Source: Plecoglossus altivelis
Lineage: Eukaryota; Chordata; Actinopteri; Osmeriformes; Plecoglossidae
Assembly (NCBI GenBank): GCA_036571765.1
Contig: BROE01000016.1
Location: 11,353,838 to 11,417,837 of the forward strand
DNA length: 64,000 bases
Direction: 5' to 3'
Under the pieces are notes generated by a model, which worked only from the letters and a program-made list of their open reading frames with translations, did not search any database and was not told the origin of the DNA. Made by a program: the position numbers and the translations under genes. Of the stretch, positions 11,495-25,786 are shown piece by piece; position 1 is the first letter of the stretch; the number at the start of each line of letters is the position of its first letter.

Positions 11495-13954
11495 GTGAGT
11501 TCAACCCCTGCCATGGCCTCATGTCATTCTGTTCAACCTCCCTACACATCACACCCCAACCTCCCTACACATCACACCCCAACCTCCCTACACATCACAC
11601 CCCAACCTCCCTACACATCACACCCCAACCTCCCTACACATCACACCCCAACCTCCCTACACATCACACCCCAACCCAATCTCCCTACACATCACACCCC
11701 AATCTCCCTACACATCACACCCCAATCTCCCTACACATCACACCCCAACCTCCCTACATATCACACCCCAACCTCCCTACATATCACACCCCAACCTCCC
11801 TACATATCACACCCCAACCTCCCTACATATCACACCCCAACCTCCCTACATATCACACCCCAACCTCCCTACATATCACACCCCAACCTCCCTACATATC
11901 ACACCCCAACCTCCCTACACATCACACCCCAACCCCCCTACACATCACACCCCAACCTCCCTACATATCACACCCCAACCTCCCTACATATCACACCCCA
12001 ACCTCCCTACACATCACACCCCAACCTCTCTACACATCACACCCCAACCCCCCTACACATCACACCCCAACCTCCCTACACATCACACCCCAACCTCCCT
12101 ACACATCACACCCCAATCTCCCTACACATCACACCCCAACCTCCCTACACATCACACCCCAACCTCCCTACACATCACACCCCAACCCCCCTACACATCA
12201 CACCCCAACCCCCCTACACATCATCACACCAACCACTTACAGCCTGGTCCTGGTTCCATCAGCACCAGCAAGCAGAAGATTGGTCCGGAGAAGGTAATGT
12301 AGCAGCAGGAGAGATAGAATGGTAATACTTATTAATATTAGTATTTAATTCATGAGATTTCGGGCCTGTGGTAATTGTGTACGGGGGTTATTGGACAGTT
12401 ACGGCGCTCTCATCAGCCAGTGGTGTCAGAGGGCCCAAGGGGCCGGCAGGGCCGCTAATTAAAGAGGGGATATAGATGTTGGAGCCCCATAGTCCCATTA
12501 GACCCGAGCCAACATTAGAACGGAGCTGTCACCCCAGTGAAGGACAGGCTGAGGGGACACACATACAAGCACCCCCACATACTGTCTACATCTGCAGGGA
12601 ACAAAACAGCAACAGACTAACACACAGGCACCCAGTTTAAACGGTTGATGTTAGAATCACCAGAAGTTTAACGAGTCCTCTTGCTGGATTTGATGATGAG
12701 ATGCACATTAAAGAAGTGGTATAAGTCGCATGTTAGATACAATGTTTCCAACAGGTTAAATTTGACCAATGTTTTTCTTGTTCCTTGAGGGAAGTCCTTG
12801 TCTCCAGCCTCTGTGTGTCCCCCGTGTGACTCCAGCGTGAGTCGCACGCTCCCAGGAATGTTTGGATACCATCATCCTGCTCCACAGTTAATCTGTTCCC
12901 ACCGCAACAAGCCCACTGAGAACTCCTTGAAGATATTTTCAGTCTGTAAATGGTCTTAAACGACTCAAACGAAAGGCTCTTTCTGTCACATCAAAGGCAG
13001 GCATAATTAACACAGTGGGATCTAAGAAGACCTTTAATTGGCGTGGAGAATCTGTTGCATCCCCACACTGGCACACTCCCCAACACTTCAAATGTTCCCC
13101 AGCAGGTGGAGCAGTTGTCTGATGAAGGCCTGGGGACCAGACGCACAGCACAACCCTGTCATTTGAGGCTCTTCACACTCAAACTCAAGGTCTCTTAAAA
13201 GATTAACTTTTGTGGTGGTAACGCTCCCTTTCTCCCTTTGTTTCTTTTTTTTTTTTTTGTCAGCCAAGAAATTCAAGCTGGTGGTTGGGAAGGAGATCTA
13301 CTCAGACACACTAGAGAGCACGGCTATGTTGGAGAAGGAGAAGTTTCCTCTGAACTTCTACCCTGAGGTTGGTCTGACATGCTGACTGCTTCCTGTGTTT
13401 CCCCTCCTTACTTCCTGTCGATCTGGTAACTTTATAGTCAAGAGAGGTGTCCGCAATACACCTGAGATTTGACCTGGAAAAAGGCAAACATGGTCCATTA
13501 AAAGTTCAGTTGAGGTATTCAGGATAACTGAAATTTTCCCATGAAATTGTCAACTTGAGTTTCAGTAGAATAGACTTTTACTTGTATGTTTGGTTTTATT
13601 TAAAATGTTCTGGTTTTTGGGACTTTAAATTTGAGGTTATTTATCTTCATCTTTTCACCAGTCCTTTATTTCATCTGGTTTGATTTGATCTGAAAAGAAC
13701 TGAACTTTTTCAACGTTGTAGATTTTTCCATATACAAACTTTGTATTTGGTACATCTGTTTTGTGTTCTTTGCAGTATGCTTTTAATGTGGAGTTTGGAG
13801 CAAAGTCCAGAAAAGCTCCGTTTCCAGTTTGAGCTCTTTCATGTAATACCTCAGAACAGTCTCCCCTCCAGGAAGCAGAAGAACGCTCCTGTTCACTCAC
13901 TCCAATACATTTGAGATCTTCTGTTTGAGCATAGGCTGCGGTGCTCTGTGGAGC

Positions 13955-14001
<47 letters not shown>

Positions 14002-15682
14002 GTGTGTGTGTGCGCGTGTGCGCGTGTGTGCGCGTCTGGCTCCTCGTCGTGAAGGAGCTGTGAGCTCTGCTGATATAGTAATAAAGAGAGACAGGGCTGT
14101 GGTGTCATCCCCATACTCCCCACTCATCTGTCAACCATGCTCCGACGGACACCTTCGCAAATATATGCAAAGGAGACGGACACGGCCCCTTTCCCAGACG
14201 CCTCCCAATTTCCGTCTTTTTCACACGCGCAGTCTCACCCTCACGCGCATACACGGACGCGCGCGTGCACGCTCTCTCCGTCTAGTGCTAGGTCTCATAA
14301 TGCGCACACGCACACGCACACACACACTCACACACACACCCACACACACACACACACACTCACACACACACCCACACACTCACACACACACTCACACACA
14401 CACCCACAAACGTATGCGTGCTCCTGACACCCACTTTGGGTTGCCCAGTTTGCATGTCGTAGAGGATCTAATACCAATTACATCGATTAAGGGGTGAAGT
14501 CATTTCCACTGATAGCCCAGAAAGCTTGTTCTACATTTAGGGGGACAAGACAGGAAAACAACAGCAAAGTTGTCACCTGAATGAGGGAGGCGTAGAGCGA
14601 GAGAAGGGGCAGATGGATGAGAAAAGTTTGGCCTGTGATTTATGCCTCTTTCCCGGCTGGGTTATGAATCTGGGATGATGCTCCTGAGAGCAGCACTCCA
14701 GATAATGTTAGCCCATTTAAAAAGAGCAGATTTGTGTAGTCTATCAGGCCCCACTATCCCCCCCTCCCCCCTTCTCACTGCCGCCCCGTAGTGAGAAATT
14801 GGTTGTTATCATAGATCACAGATACTGCTCAAACCTCTTATGAAAGATGAATTAATTTCACTAATGCTTTAATGCAAAGCTCTCATGAGGGAGGCAGGCT
14901 GGCGATAACCCCTGCCTCATCCCCTCTTCCTCCCTGGTGATTTATGCCGTCTTTTAGTAGATGAAACCGCCTGGATTCACCATCCATCTGCAGCCTTAAG
15001 GAATCCTATTAACAGGAGATCTGGAACAAGACGAAGCGCCACACAGGGGCCTGGGCGGCTCTGTGGGGCCACGTCGCCTGCCTGGAAAACTAGGCTTGGA
15101 AGCGCGGCCTGAAGTTTGAGCAGCATCTTTGCAAACAGTTCTACATTCAGTCATATCAAAACGCTTGCCAGAATGTGGGGCACAGCTGTACCTTACGGGT
15201 CTTGGTAACGCAACTCATTCTTCATTTGGAGTTAAGGAGTTAAATAGTGATGATGCCTACTGTTGACGGGTGTAATTAAACAGATATCTGAACTGTTTCA
15301 ATGTGACAGGAGATGGTTTAGCAGTTTGGTTTCCTGATTTTCCCCGCTTGGCTGTTGCCTTCACAGATGGCTCTTAACAGCCTGTGACAAGACCAGGGAC
15401 GACATTGTGGTCATCATGGAGTTGATGTTAAGTGTTGAGTGTAGTTTAGTGTTGAAGGTCTAGGTTGTTTAGTGTTGAGTTTAGTTTAGCGTTGAAGGTC
15501 TGGTTAAATAACAGCTATACTAAACGAACAGATTAAATTCTCCTCAAATCTGTAGCAGTGGCATTGAGTGGGTAGGCACAGAGGTACTGCTCTGTCTGGT
15601 CTGCACTTGAAAATACATGTGACGTGCACACGTTGTGCTAATGATGTGTGCAGGGTCTGACCTGCCTGCTCGTACCTCCCCC

Positions 15683-15746
<64 letters not shown>

Positions 15747-18700
15747 GACACCAGCTCTTCCTCCCTCGCTGCCTGTGTTGAAGCTCCTTGTTTCTCAGGA
15801 GAGTTAGACAGGAGCCTCCTGACCTCACGAGTTCTCCAGGTTGACTCAGTGGAAATGACAGTTCCTCCCTCTATGCAAAACCCAGCCCTCCCTCCAGACT
15901 CCACACTGTGAGTTATGGCTTTAAGTGGAGGGAAAGGGGGGGGCTGGCCGGCATTAATTGAAAAGCTGAATAAGAAAGGAACTGGACAAAATAGCGGGCA
16001 CATTTCTTTTGAAAGGTCGACGTGATGGATTTGGCGGCCTGTCATTTCTCGTTGTTCCGTCAATCCTTTCAACCGGCGGCGAGCATTAATATATTTATTT
16101 AGTTTGGTGCAGTAATACATGCGTCCAAAAACCATTGCATCATAAGGATTTGTCATTGCCTTATATAAATAAAGTATACGAGTGAGACCTTAATGTCCCC
16201 TTGCTATTGATTGTTTGCACGGAAGTGGAAAAAAGAAAGACAGGCTGTAGATCACCATCCATGCATGCTGGTATTTCTGGTTTGGCACCATGGGTTTGCT
16301 CATAAAAGCATTGCTGGTGAACCTCCCATACCCTTTTAGTGCCCTCTGTGGTATGATTACATGGTGTTGTAACCTTGGTGTGGTTCTGATTCATATCCAT
16401 TGTATTTCTAACTTGAGCACTCAGAGAGTCAGAGCGGTTAATGAAGTTGGAAAGTTTGGATGTTCAACTTGACCCAGTGTCTCACACTCACAATCTCTCA
16501 CACATACATACATATATATATACACATATTGGTTAGTAAGCCCTGTGAACCCCCCCTCCCCTCGCCCCTCACAACAGCCCCCCGCCCCCTCACAACAGCC
16601 CCCCACCCAGTCTGAGTGGGATGATGGAATAAAGATAAATGCAGAGGGGGGTGGACTGCATGGGGCCAGATCAATCAGGGTTTGTGTGTATTACTTATTA
16701 CTCACAGTGCATTTCTGTCACGGGCCCCCTCTAACCCTGTTCTGCACCCCTTCTGATCCTGGGCCCCCACCCCCATCCCAAAGCCCAGTGTTATTTATAG
16801 CTGGGGGTGGTCTCTGAGTTGAGGTATAGGAAAGGTCATTTGATAAAAACAGACAGGGGAGGGGGGTGAGGGTTTATGGGTGATGGGGCTCCGACGTCTG
16901 ACATTTGATGGAAGTGAAAACTTCCTATGGACACAAGTGGGCTGTTCATGGAGTGGCTTCCTGTAATGGGGAATCTATTTGATGGCCCCCCTCCCCCCCT
17001 CTCCCTCCACTCGTCCTGTCCTGTCTACGGATTGGTCGGCAGCCTTGGATACGGCTGGCTCCGCAACAGCTTGTTCATCACTGTCAGGGGACAAGCCACC
17101 GTCCTGTGGAAGGTCAGCCAGTGTCACCCCCAGCCTTCTGACCTTTACTTACTGCTCAAGCGCCCCCCACGCCCCTGGTCTGGCCCTTATCAGAACCCCC
17201 CCCCTGGCCCCCTCTGGTCTAGTCTGACCAGGGATCATGTGTGGGGGAGGGATCTGGTAATGCTACCTTCCAAGCAGATTAAATTGAACTGGACAACACC
17301 TGTGCCAACAGCACTGCTTCTAGTGTCAGCGGGTGTCGTTGAGTCGATGATAGTTATTGAGCTGGAAGGCCTATTAGTGATGTTTGGGATTGTATTGACC
17401 ACATAGATGGAGGTCAAGGCCTGGATCATTTTGGATCATCTCTCATGTTCCCTTCTGCTAGAAAAGCACAAGCCTGGATGGCAGTATCCGTCAGTGGAGA
17501 ACCAACGTAGTTTCAGAAGAGGTCTGTAGGAATGAACAAACGTTTTAAAAGTGCATGTGTGTGCTGTGACACTTACTCATACTTGTAACTGGCGCGGGTG
17601 TGTATGTGTGTGTGTGTTTATGAGTGAGCATTGAGAGGACACATCGGTCATACATGGGGAAGATGGGGCCGTCAGTGAAGTGATGGATTCTAATGCTGTG
17701 ACGGTACTTAATGGTTGTTTAAATGAAACCTTTAGATTAAATGTCTCTCTGGCTATGGTAGCACACCGTGGATAAGTCACTACAAGGGAAGAGCTCACCC
17801 ACCTCTCCACTAGCCTTTATCCTCCTCCTCTTCCTCCCCTCTTAAATTATTCCCTTAAGTCATTACATTGGCATTATGTCAACACGCACACATGCAAAAC
17901 ATTGACAAGCAGCACATTCAGTCTGAACCTTCCGAATGCAGCTGGAAGAGCATACTGTTTAACTACATTTACTGAATGTAAAGTGAACCAAAACATCTGC
18001 TAGCGACGTCGATATAAATGTGATTACTGAACAAATTTCCTTGGAACATATGCGTTTTGTTGGATGTATTCCAATTTTACAATATTTTTTCATTTCAAAC
18101 ATTGTAAGAATTGTAATCGATAAAAAATTAGACTGGAATCCAACTACCTGGGACATACACACACGTTGAATTGAAAGTTTCAATGTTCGATAGTGCTGTG
18201 TAATTGGAGCCATACATTCCGCCAGGCGGTATGGATTAATTCAAGTATGCTAATGTAATTCAATTTGATACAGTTAATCTTGTACTAATGCAGATTGAAG
18301 GATGTGAGGCGCAATCAAATACCTCTCAGCCTTTAATTTGCATCTAAGTTTTTAAATAAAATTAGTCAATTTGTAATTATGTGACCTGGGCCGTAATTAG
18401 TTTATTCATCACCGTGGTTAACTCTCCATTAGGGGCCTCAGAGAAGCCCTTATTTATTTGTTTATTTCTGTATTCAAAATGAGAATGCTTGCAGCATCAA
18501 TTTGTCTCCTCATTTAATAACCAGCTTCATGGTGCATCATGTGCTGCTGTGTGAGATCTCTGGACTTGTGATTGGATAATCCACTCAGGCTGCAGCTCTG
18601 TGGACCCCAGGACCAGGTGGCTGGAGAGCCACTGGGCCACCAGCCTGTCCGGGGATCTTTCAGATGAGATCAGATTGAATTTCGATTTGAAGACTTATTG

Positions 18701-19141
18701 ATATTGAAATGTGATCCCATGTAGTGATTGTATTTTACAGTTTTACGATGGCCCCATGACCTCTATTGACTGACTGCAGCGCTGGTTGATACTCTGTGTG
18801 TTCTCTGTGTTCCTCCATGTTAATGGGAGCTAATCTGGACGTATGTGTCTCCCTCTGCTGCAGTGCAAGTGGTCCAGAAAAGGCTTCATCAGGACTCGAT
18901 GGGCCCTGGCTGACTGGTGAGCACTCCACCCCACCACATACCACAGCAGAGTCAGACTACATATCCCATGTTCCCCTCACCCTGTTTCCCCCGTCACTCG
19001 AACTTGAGCTTGTTACACTTTAATGGTCTGGCAGGATCTGCCACTTTGATTTTTACTCGCGATCCATATCGTTTCTCACAGGGGGCTCTGCTAATCCCTT
19101 GTCTTTGTAGACAGCTGAGAATCCTCTAGAGAGAAAGAGTC

Positions 19142-19173
<32 letters not shown>

Positions 19174-22100
19174 AGAGAGAGAGGTCTACCTTGACAGCGT
19201 GCCTCAGGATTGGGTTAGGCATAATCACGTTAGTCAAGCAGTTGCATATGACAGATGACAGAAAACATTATGTGCAATTGAACTTGTGCAGGATGAATAC
19301 AAACCTTTGCTCCTGGACTGAGTAGAAGAGGAGGGGGAGGAGTGTAATCTAATAGAAGGATGACATGGGGACAAAGGGCTTAAAACGTAACTCTCTAATA
19401 GAGGCTCAATGCGAGACAGGGAAAGAGGGAGAGAGAGGTGTGAGGGAGAGAGGGGGAGATACAGTTATGGTTTGGGCAGTGGGGATATAGAGAGTCCACT
19501 ACTGTCAAGATCAACAGGTAAATCACCTTCACTTTGTCCTCATACTGGGCTTTTAGAGGTATGGAGGTGGCTGTTGTCAGCGAACAGGGTTGGGTTCATC
19601 TCTTAGTTTGGTCGGGATATTCTTTTTGACTACAACTGGGATCAGAAAGAGCTGCGGGCTTATCAGTCACAACCGATTGCTGCTCTGTTTATAGATCTCT
19701 CAGTCTTTGTGTTTTGATGTTAATCAGCGGTGAACACTAGAGGTCAGTTGCTGTATATAGGCTCCCAATTTGATATTATTCTTTTCCTTTCCCCCCCTTG
19801 TGACTGGATGTTGCAGTGAATCAACTTTTTTGGCTTTGCATTTTGGATTAGCACCACTGAACCACAAGCCAACTGTAGGTCTGCTTGCTTATGCTCTCTG
19901 TCTCCTGCTCTCTCTCTTCTGTCCTCACTCCGTCTCCCCCCTCTCCCCCCCATCCCCTCTCTCCCCCTCTCCCCCAGTGCCTTCGACCTGGTCAATATCC
20001 ACTTGTTCCACGACGCGTCCAACCTGGTGGCGTGGGAGAAGAGCCCGTCTGTCTACTCTAAGGCCAGACAGAATGCTCTGAGCCACGTCCTGGACAGGTA
20101 CGTCTCCGTCTCCGCCTCATCTTCCCATCTTCTCCTTCCCTCCTCCCCCTCGATTCCCCCCTGTCACCCTCCGTCAGACGCAACATCACATGTTCTTCAT
20201 CTCTCCGCCCCTCCTTCCATCCCATTTCCTTTGATCTCGTTTCTTTGGTTGCACCTTTGGCTACATCACCACTCCCTCTCCTCACCCATTTGTTCTACCG
20301 GTCCCTCCCTCATCCATTGACAGGATGAGTTTTCATCTTGGCACCTGTTTAATCCAGGTCATAAGCCATCTTGTTGACGTCACTCAGCTTCTATATTCCA
20401 TACGAGGGTCTTCGTATCTTAGATGGAAGGACCCAAGCTTTCTATATGAGAAGGCTTTTAAGGCTAGACTGAGCTGGAGTCGTTGGCTATATGGGTACTT
20501 GTTTACTTTACACCCCAGAAGGCAGGAAATCTATACACTACAAATCTACATTATTCGTCCATCTATCAGCTTCACAAAGCTGTGACGAAGGAATGATCGG
20601 ATCTTGATACGAATAAATACCTCTCATCATTTCTTTCTCTGATCGTCCAACTTGTCCCTCAGCTATCAATTCTTCTTTGATAGAAGAAATCCTCATCACA
20701 TCCATCCTTGGCATCCTTCCTCGTGCTGTTCCTGACTGTATCCTTTCCTCCCCCCCGCATCCTGTAAGGCAACACCCTGACCTTCATCCATCCTCTCCTT
20801 CATCCATCCTCTCCTTCATCCATCCTCTCCTTCCGTTCCCCTTCCCTTTCTCCTTCCGTCCAGCCCTTCTCCCTCCCCGCTAGAGAATCCTTCACCCTTT
20901 ACCCAGGCTTCCCACTAGTCAAACATGAGAGCACCTTCTCATGCCATGCTAATGTGATTTATGGGATATCCATTTACAGTGGGGGCAGAATGATGTAGTG
21001 TGCTAGGCCACCCCTGCTCTCTACCTGGTCATGCAAACACAGAATAAAAGCGCCCGGCAACATGTGACCCCTCCATTGAAACAGCATCAGAATGCACGGC
21101 GCCTCTTATCGCCTCCACTTTAAATAACTACATGCATATAAGGTGGCATATATTATCAGGGCTCTGACACACGTGAAATATGAGCCGACTGCTTTAACGT
21201 TTCCTCAAAGATCATATTTTTCCCCTCCTTCATTTTGCGTTTGATGAAAGAATGGTCTGCCTTTAATGGACAGGGAAGTGAGAGTGTTTTAGGAATATGG
21301 CAGCTTTTACAATTTTTATGAAGCCATAATTTACCTGGATTTATGAGCAGCGATGAAGTTTCTAAAGGACCCAGCTTGTTGCTTACATTGAGGGTTTTGA
21401 CCATATTTTTCTCCTCTTTTGTCATGCTATGGAAATTGATTTATTTTTAAAAGTCCCATCGTAAATAGCGCTGGCTAAATGGCCCAGAGCTGGGGGTTGA
21501 GGGCGCTGAATGCTTTGCGCTGAGCTGAGAGGCAGTTTCCATGATCCCACCTTCCTCTCTGGTGTGGCGGAGAAGATGTCCTCCTTACTTCTCATAGGAC
21601 CGTGTCATTGGAACGCTGACAATACCCAATGGATTTGCAGTGCCCTTTTTTAGGTAAGGGGGCTGGGGTAGGCGAGGGTGTTAAGGGGAGGAGGGATGGG
21701 GGGATAGGGGGGGGTAGAGGGAGGGATGCGGTGCATGATTGAGGCTGGTATGCCATGAGGAGAAGGGGATGGGAGGCATCGTGCCTCAACTGCTCACTTT
21801 GGGGAAACACACTCGGGCGCAGATCCGGACCGCTAGAGTGAGAAAAATGCTTGCCGAGAACAATCCGAAAGGTGAGGGGTTAAGGGGTTGGAGGTGGTGG
21901 TGGGGGAGGGCTGGGGTGCAGGAAGAGGAGGGGGGGGGGGGTACCGGGCTACACAAAGGGTCCCCAGCCTCTGTAGGGGCAGTGAATAATGGGCTGGTCC
22001 TTTCACAGGGGCTGCTAACCTTTTGGCAGCCACCAGCGAACTCCATTCTCCTCCACCGATCAGGGAGGACAATGCGGCCAGGACCGGCTTTGAATGAAGC

Positions 22101-22249
22101 GCTACCACCAACAGTGTTCCCATTCAGACGCCGGGTTGGGAACCATCTTTTTGGCCATTGTCCTAACTCTGACTCCTACCCCCAGAAAGAGAGCAGGAAA
22201 AGGGAGAGGGGTGAATATCTATAGCCCCAACCTCCCCCCTCCTTCCTTC

Positions 22250-22301
<52 letters not shown>

Positions 22302-25300
22302 CATCCATCCCTCTCTCTTTCTCTTCCTCACTCTGTCTCTCTGAGCTGTAATCTCACAGTGAGGGGAGGCCAGGGTGGATGTGGATGGTGGGCAGTTAGT
22401 GATCTCTTCGCAAGCTGGGATCCCAGGGCAGAGCGGGTTGCTTGCAGGAGCCTGTTAGAGCAGCAGGCCTGCTGGCTGAGCTCCACGACTGGGCCCTCCC
22501 ATGTCCAGCAGCTTCTTATCTGAGGTCTGGGGCTTAGTGGTGCAGCTTACGGCCCATTGAGAACACATCTGATAAGCCCTCTTCCGCTGTGGCCCTTTTA
22601 ACTGCTAAACGGTGTTTATCTCCAGGCGGCTACAAGGCCCCCGGGGGAACAATGGTGAGAGGGACCAGCGTTTAGGCAGCTAGAGATCTCCATTGAGTCA
22701 CATCAAGGAAACAAGCAGTCATGTTGCCTTGGATAATGTGCGGGGCCCTTCTGTGAGACCGAGAGAGGAGGGAAGGTTTTTTTGAAAAGCATCCCCTGCG
22801 TGTTTTCCTATACCTAGTCCCTTCCTTTAATAGTGGCCTTCTGAGCTCCTACAGAGGAGACTTTATTTACCACTTCTCTGTATATTTTGCTTTGATCCTT
22901 AAGGATCATTGTTTCATGATTATGTAAGGGCTTTGAATAGTGGTTTTAAGTTGGTAGCGTGATGCGATTTTGAAATATTCTGTCTTAAGGATCCTGAACT
23001 TATTATCGGCAGAGCTTCGCTCATGGCGAAAACCAACTTGTGCGTGCGCAGTAAAAAAAAAATGCTTTATTCATTTAGGTACAATTGATCCAAGAGAATT
23101 CCAAGAGCGGCGTTCTAATTTCAACCCTTCAGACCCAGAGGTTGATGGGAGTCCAAGCTGCCAAGAGGCCTGTGAAATGACAGGAGAATTGAAAATCCAC
23201 ACACCTTTTTCCTTCCCCTCTCTTCCTAGAGGATCATCTTTTGTGTATTGGGGTTTGTTCCCCTTTCCTGGCCCATTCAGAGGGTCTGCTCTGGTTCAGG
23301 AGAAAACACTTGCACATTACAACTGTGAAATCCTGGCATAAAGGAGGCGTTGTCGCCCCCTATTATTTTCACACAGATATAGTCCATTGTCACACAGCTG
23401 AAGTTAATTTGATCAACATTGGGGACATTTAACTGTTTTGTTCCCTGAAAAGGCTTGTTTCATGCTCATTTTCGGGGCATTGAAAAGCAATGATTGGCAG
23501 AAAAATAATGTTGCCGTTAACAATTCAGAGCAATTAGTTTCCCATGGGGAGGCAGTGGGCCGAACTGGCCGCCACACAGCGATTCTTTGTCATTTTATGG
23601 ACGGTCATCAGTCAACTGTCAGCTTGTCTCAAAGAGCTCTCCAATCTAAATGTTTCCCTTTAGGGTTTTCCCAGAACAACAGACTGAAAGAGAGGAGAAA
23701 GAGCAGCCAGTTTCCAGGCAATAGACATGTTCAGCTGGAAAAGGCCTGAATGATAAGAGATTCTTTGCGAAGCCAGGAGTAATTTGTGATGTGGGAAGAG
23801 TAGAATTCACGTGTGAATGCAAGAAATAAATAAGGGATCATCAATCAACTATGTACAATATTTGTTTTTATTCGACTGCTTTTGTCATGTATTTTAATCA
23901 GGCAAATGTGTTGACAGTGAAACTGAATAACTTTTGAACTCACAGCTGGTGTGTTTTGGGTTAGCTGAAACACTCAGAGACTGTAGTGTGTAAGGTGCAA
24001 CTTGGGGGGGAAGGCGTGTTTGGGAGGGGGGGGAAGGGGTGTTAGTGTGTGACTCTGTGAACTGCCTCCTCACCCTGGGAGGCCTGGGGCAGCAGGGGTT
24101 AATCCTCTCCACTCCCACTGGTCTCTGTCTGACTGCAGATCTCTCTCTCGCTTTCAGTCTCTGTCTCCGTCTATATCTCTCTCTGTTCATCCCCATACCT
24201 CTCCTGCACTGCTCTCCCTCTCTCCCCTTTCCCCCTCTGTCTCTCTGTCTCTCTCTCTCTGTCTCTCTGTCTCTCTATATCTCTGACTGAGTTTATCTTA
24301 TTTAGAGCAGACACTTAGTAGTGCAGGCGGAGTGACATGTCAGTGTGACTGTTGTCCTCTTTTAAGGACATGGGTAGTCTATGACTTGGTGAATCTCCAG
24401 GTGTAACCAGACTCGGAGCGCTGTGTCTTCCTCTAGACTCACTAGATCACAGATCAGTAGATCTAGTGAGTCACACAGATCACCCCACTGGCTTGTTTGG
24501 TGGCCCAGTAAACAGCGTCGTGGGTTTGATATGGGCCAGTTGGATTGGCTTGTCCTCTAACCTCTCAGTGACCGCGCCACCCCCAACCTAACTGGGCGGG
24601 GTGGGGTGGGAGAGGGGGGGATGGAGGGGGGGTGGTCCTAAGCGGGTCGCAGGTCACAGCAAGGGCCACCCCTATCCTATTCACCCAGACGTCAAGCAGC
24701 ACATTCTTTACAATGTTAACATTCTCCCAAATCACTCACAATGGATGGAGTTGCCAGAGATGAGCAGCATTGTGCTATCGAGCTGTTCAGAGATGAATTT
24801 GACCGGCCAACTAATGGTAAGTCTTCTGGTCGTCTTCCAGCGACATGGACCCTAGTAAGACCCGCTGTCAGAGGGCATAATCCTGGAAGCCCATCCATTC
24901 TCAATCAGCCTAACTGTCAGTCATACTTAATCATGGGACTGGTTTTGTGTGTGTGTGTATGCACCTAAAGGACTGACAGACAGAGAGACTGACAGACAGA
25001 TAGAAAGAGTTGATATTAGCTTGTATGCGGGTACACATGTGTGCATTCTTGCATGTGTGTGTTTTCACGTGAACAGGGAAGAGTGTCTGTGTGTGTGTGT
25101 GTGTGTGTGTGAGAAGAATGCGCTCCCAACGCTTTGTGCTGAGGCTGCAGGGGGCCTGGGAGCAGAGTTAGGGGCCGTCTTATAAATTAGCGGCTGACCC
25201 CCGTCTTTGTGTGGCCCCAGGAAGGCCTGATTCACAACCCCCCCTCAGTGAGAACGGCCCCTAAGAAGAGATTCTTTCAGGGGTGGTACCATGCGATGAA

Positions 25301-25741
25301 TTGGCTGGGGGGAAGCATGTTTATAGACTGTGTTAAGAAGTGCGTCTTTGTGGGGGAATGTCGCTGACACTGTTACAGTTTGCCTGAATGAACTGTGATG
25401 ACGCGCCTAATGGGGCCCTGGCTGGGGTGGAGGGGGGCTAGCAGTGGGAGGGGAGCACCTAGGACCCCCCACCTCTGTCCCATTCACGCCCAGTCCACTG
25501 TGGCTAATGTGGCGATTCTTCAGGCCCCCCACAAAGGCCAAGCAAAAGTCAACTTTCACACCAGCGGGTCACCACGAGTGCTTTAGGAAATGATCGTGTA
25601 AACACAGTGTTACCTTCTGACCTGCGGCTGATACCTTAGACCCGCAGACAAAACCGCCCGGGCCCACGTATTAGACATGGCTATTAGTGGGATAAAGCTG
25701 TGGGCTCTATCCCCTTAGGGGGAGAGACATACACACACACA

Positions 25742-25786
<45 letters not shown>

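Larger units (their letters stand above)
13368..18863 (+). other. inpp5a: inpp5a intron
   Basis: A 5.5-kb phase-0 intron. It contains a (TG)n and a (CA)n tract facing each other, a 40-bp duplication, a long (CA)n run, C-rich direct repeats near 16550-16610, and two enhancer-like blocks, each listed separately. The 159-codon frame at 16927-17406 shows no known domain. Confidence 0.9.

Noticed and set aside
11537..12232. CRISPR-like regular repeats
   Set aside because: Units are directly head to tail with no spacers, in an intron of a vertebrate gene.
11323..12325. Two long overlapping + frames (324 and 280 codons) with Pro/His/Thr repeats
   Set aside because: They are the inpp5a exon read through its donor into the 23-bp minisatellite. 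The unit lacks stops in any forward frame, so long frames arise automatically.
16927..17406. 159-codon + frame
   Set aside because: Pro-rich low-similarity translation inside an inpp5a intron with no domain.
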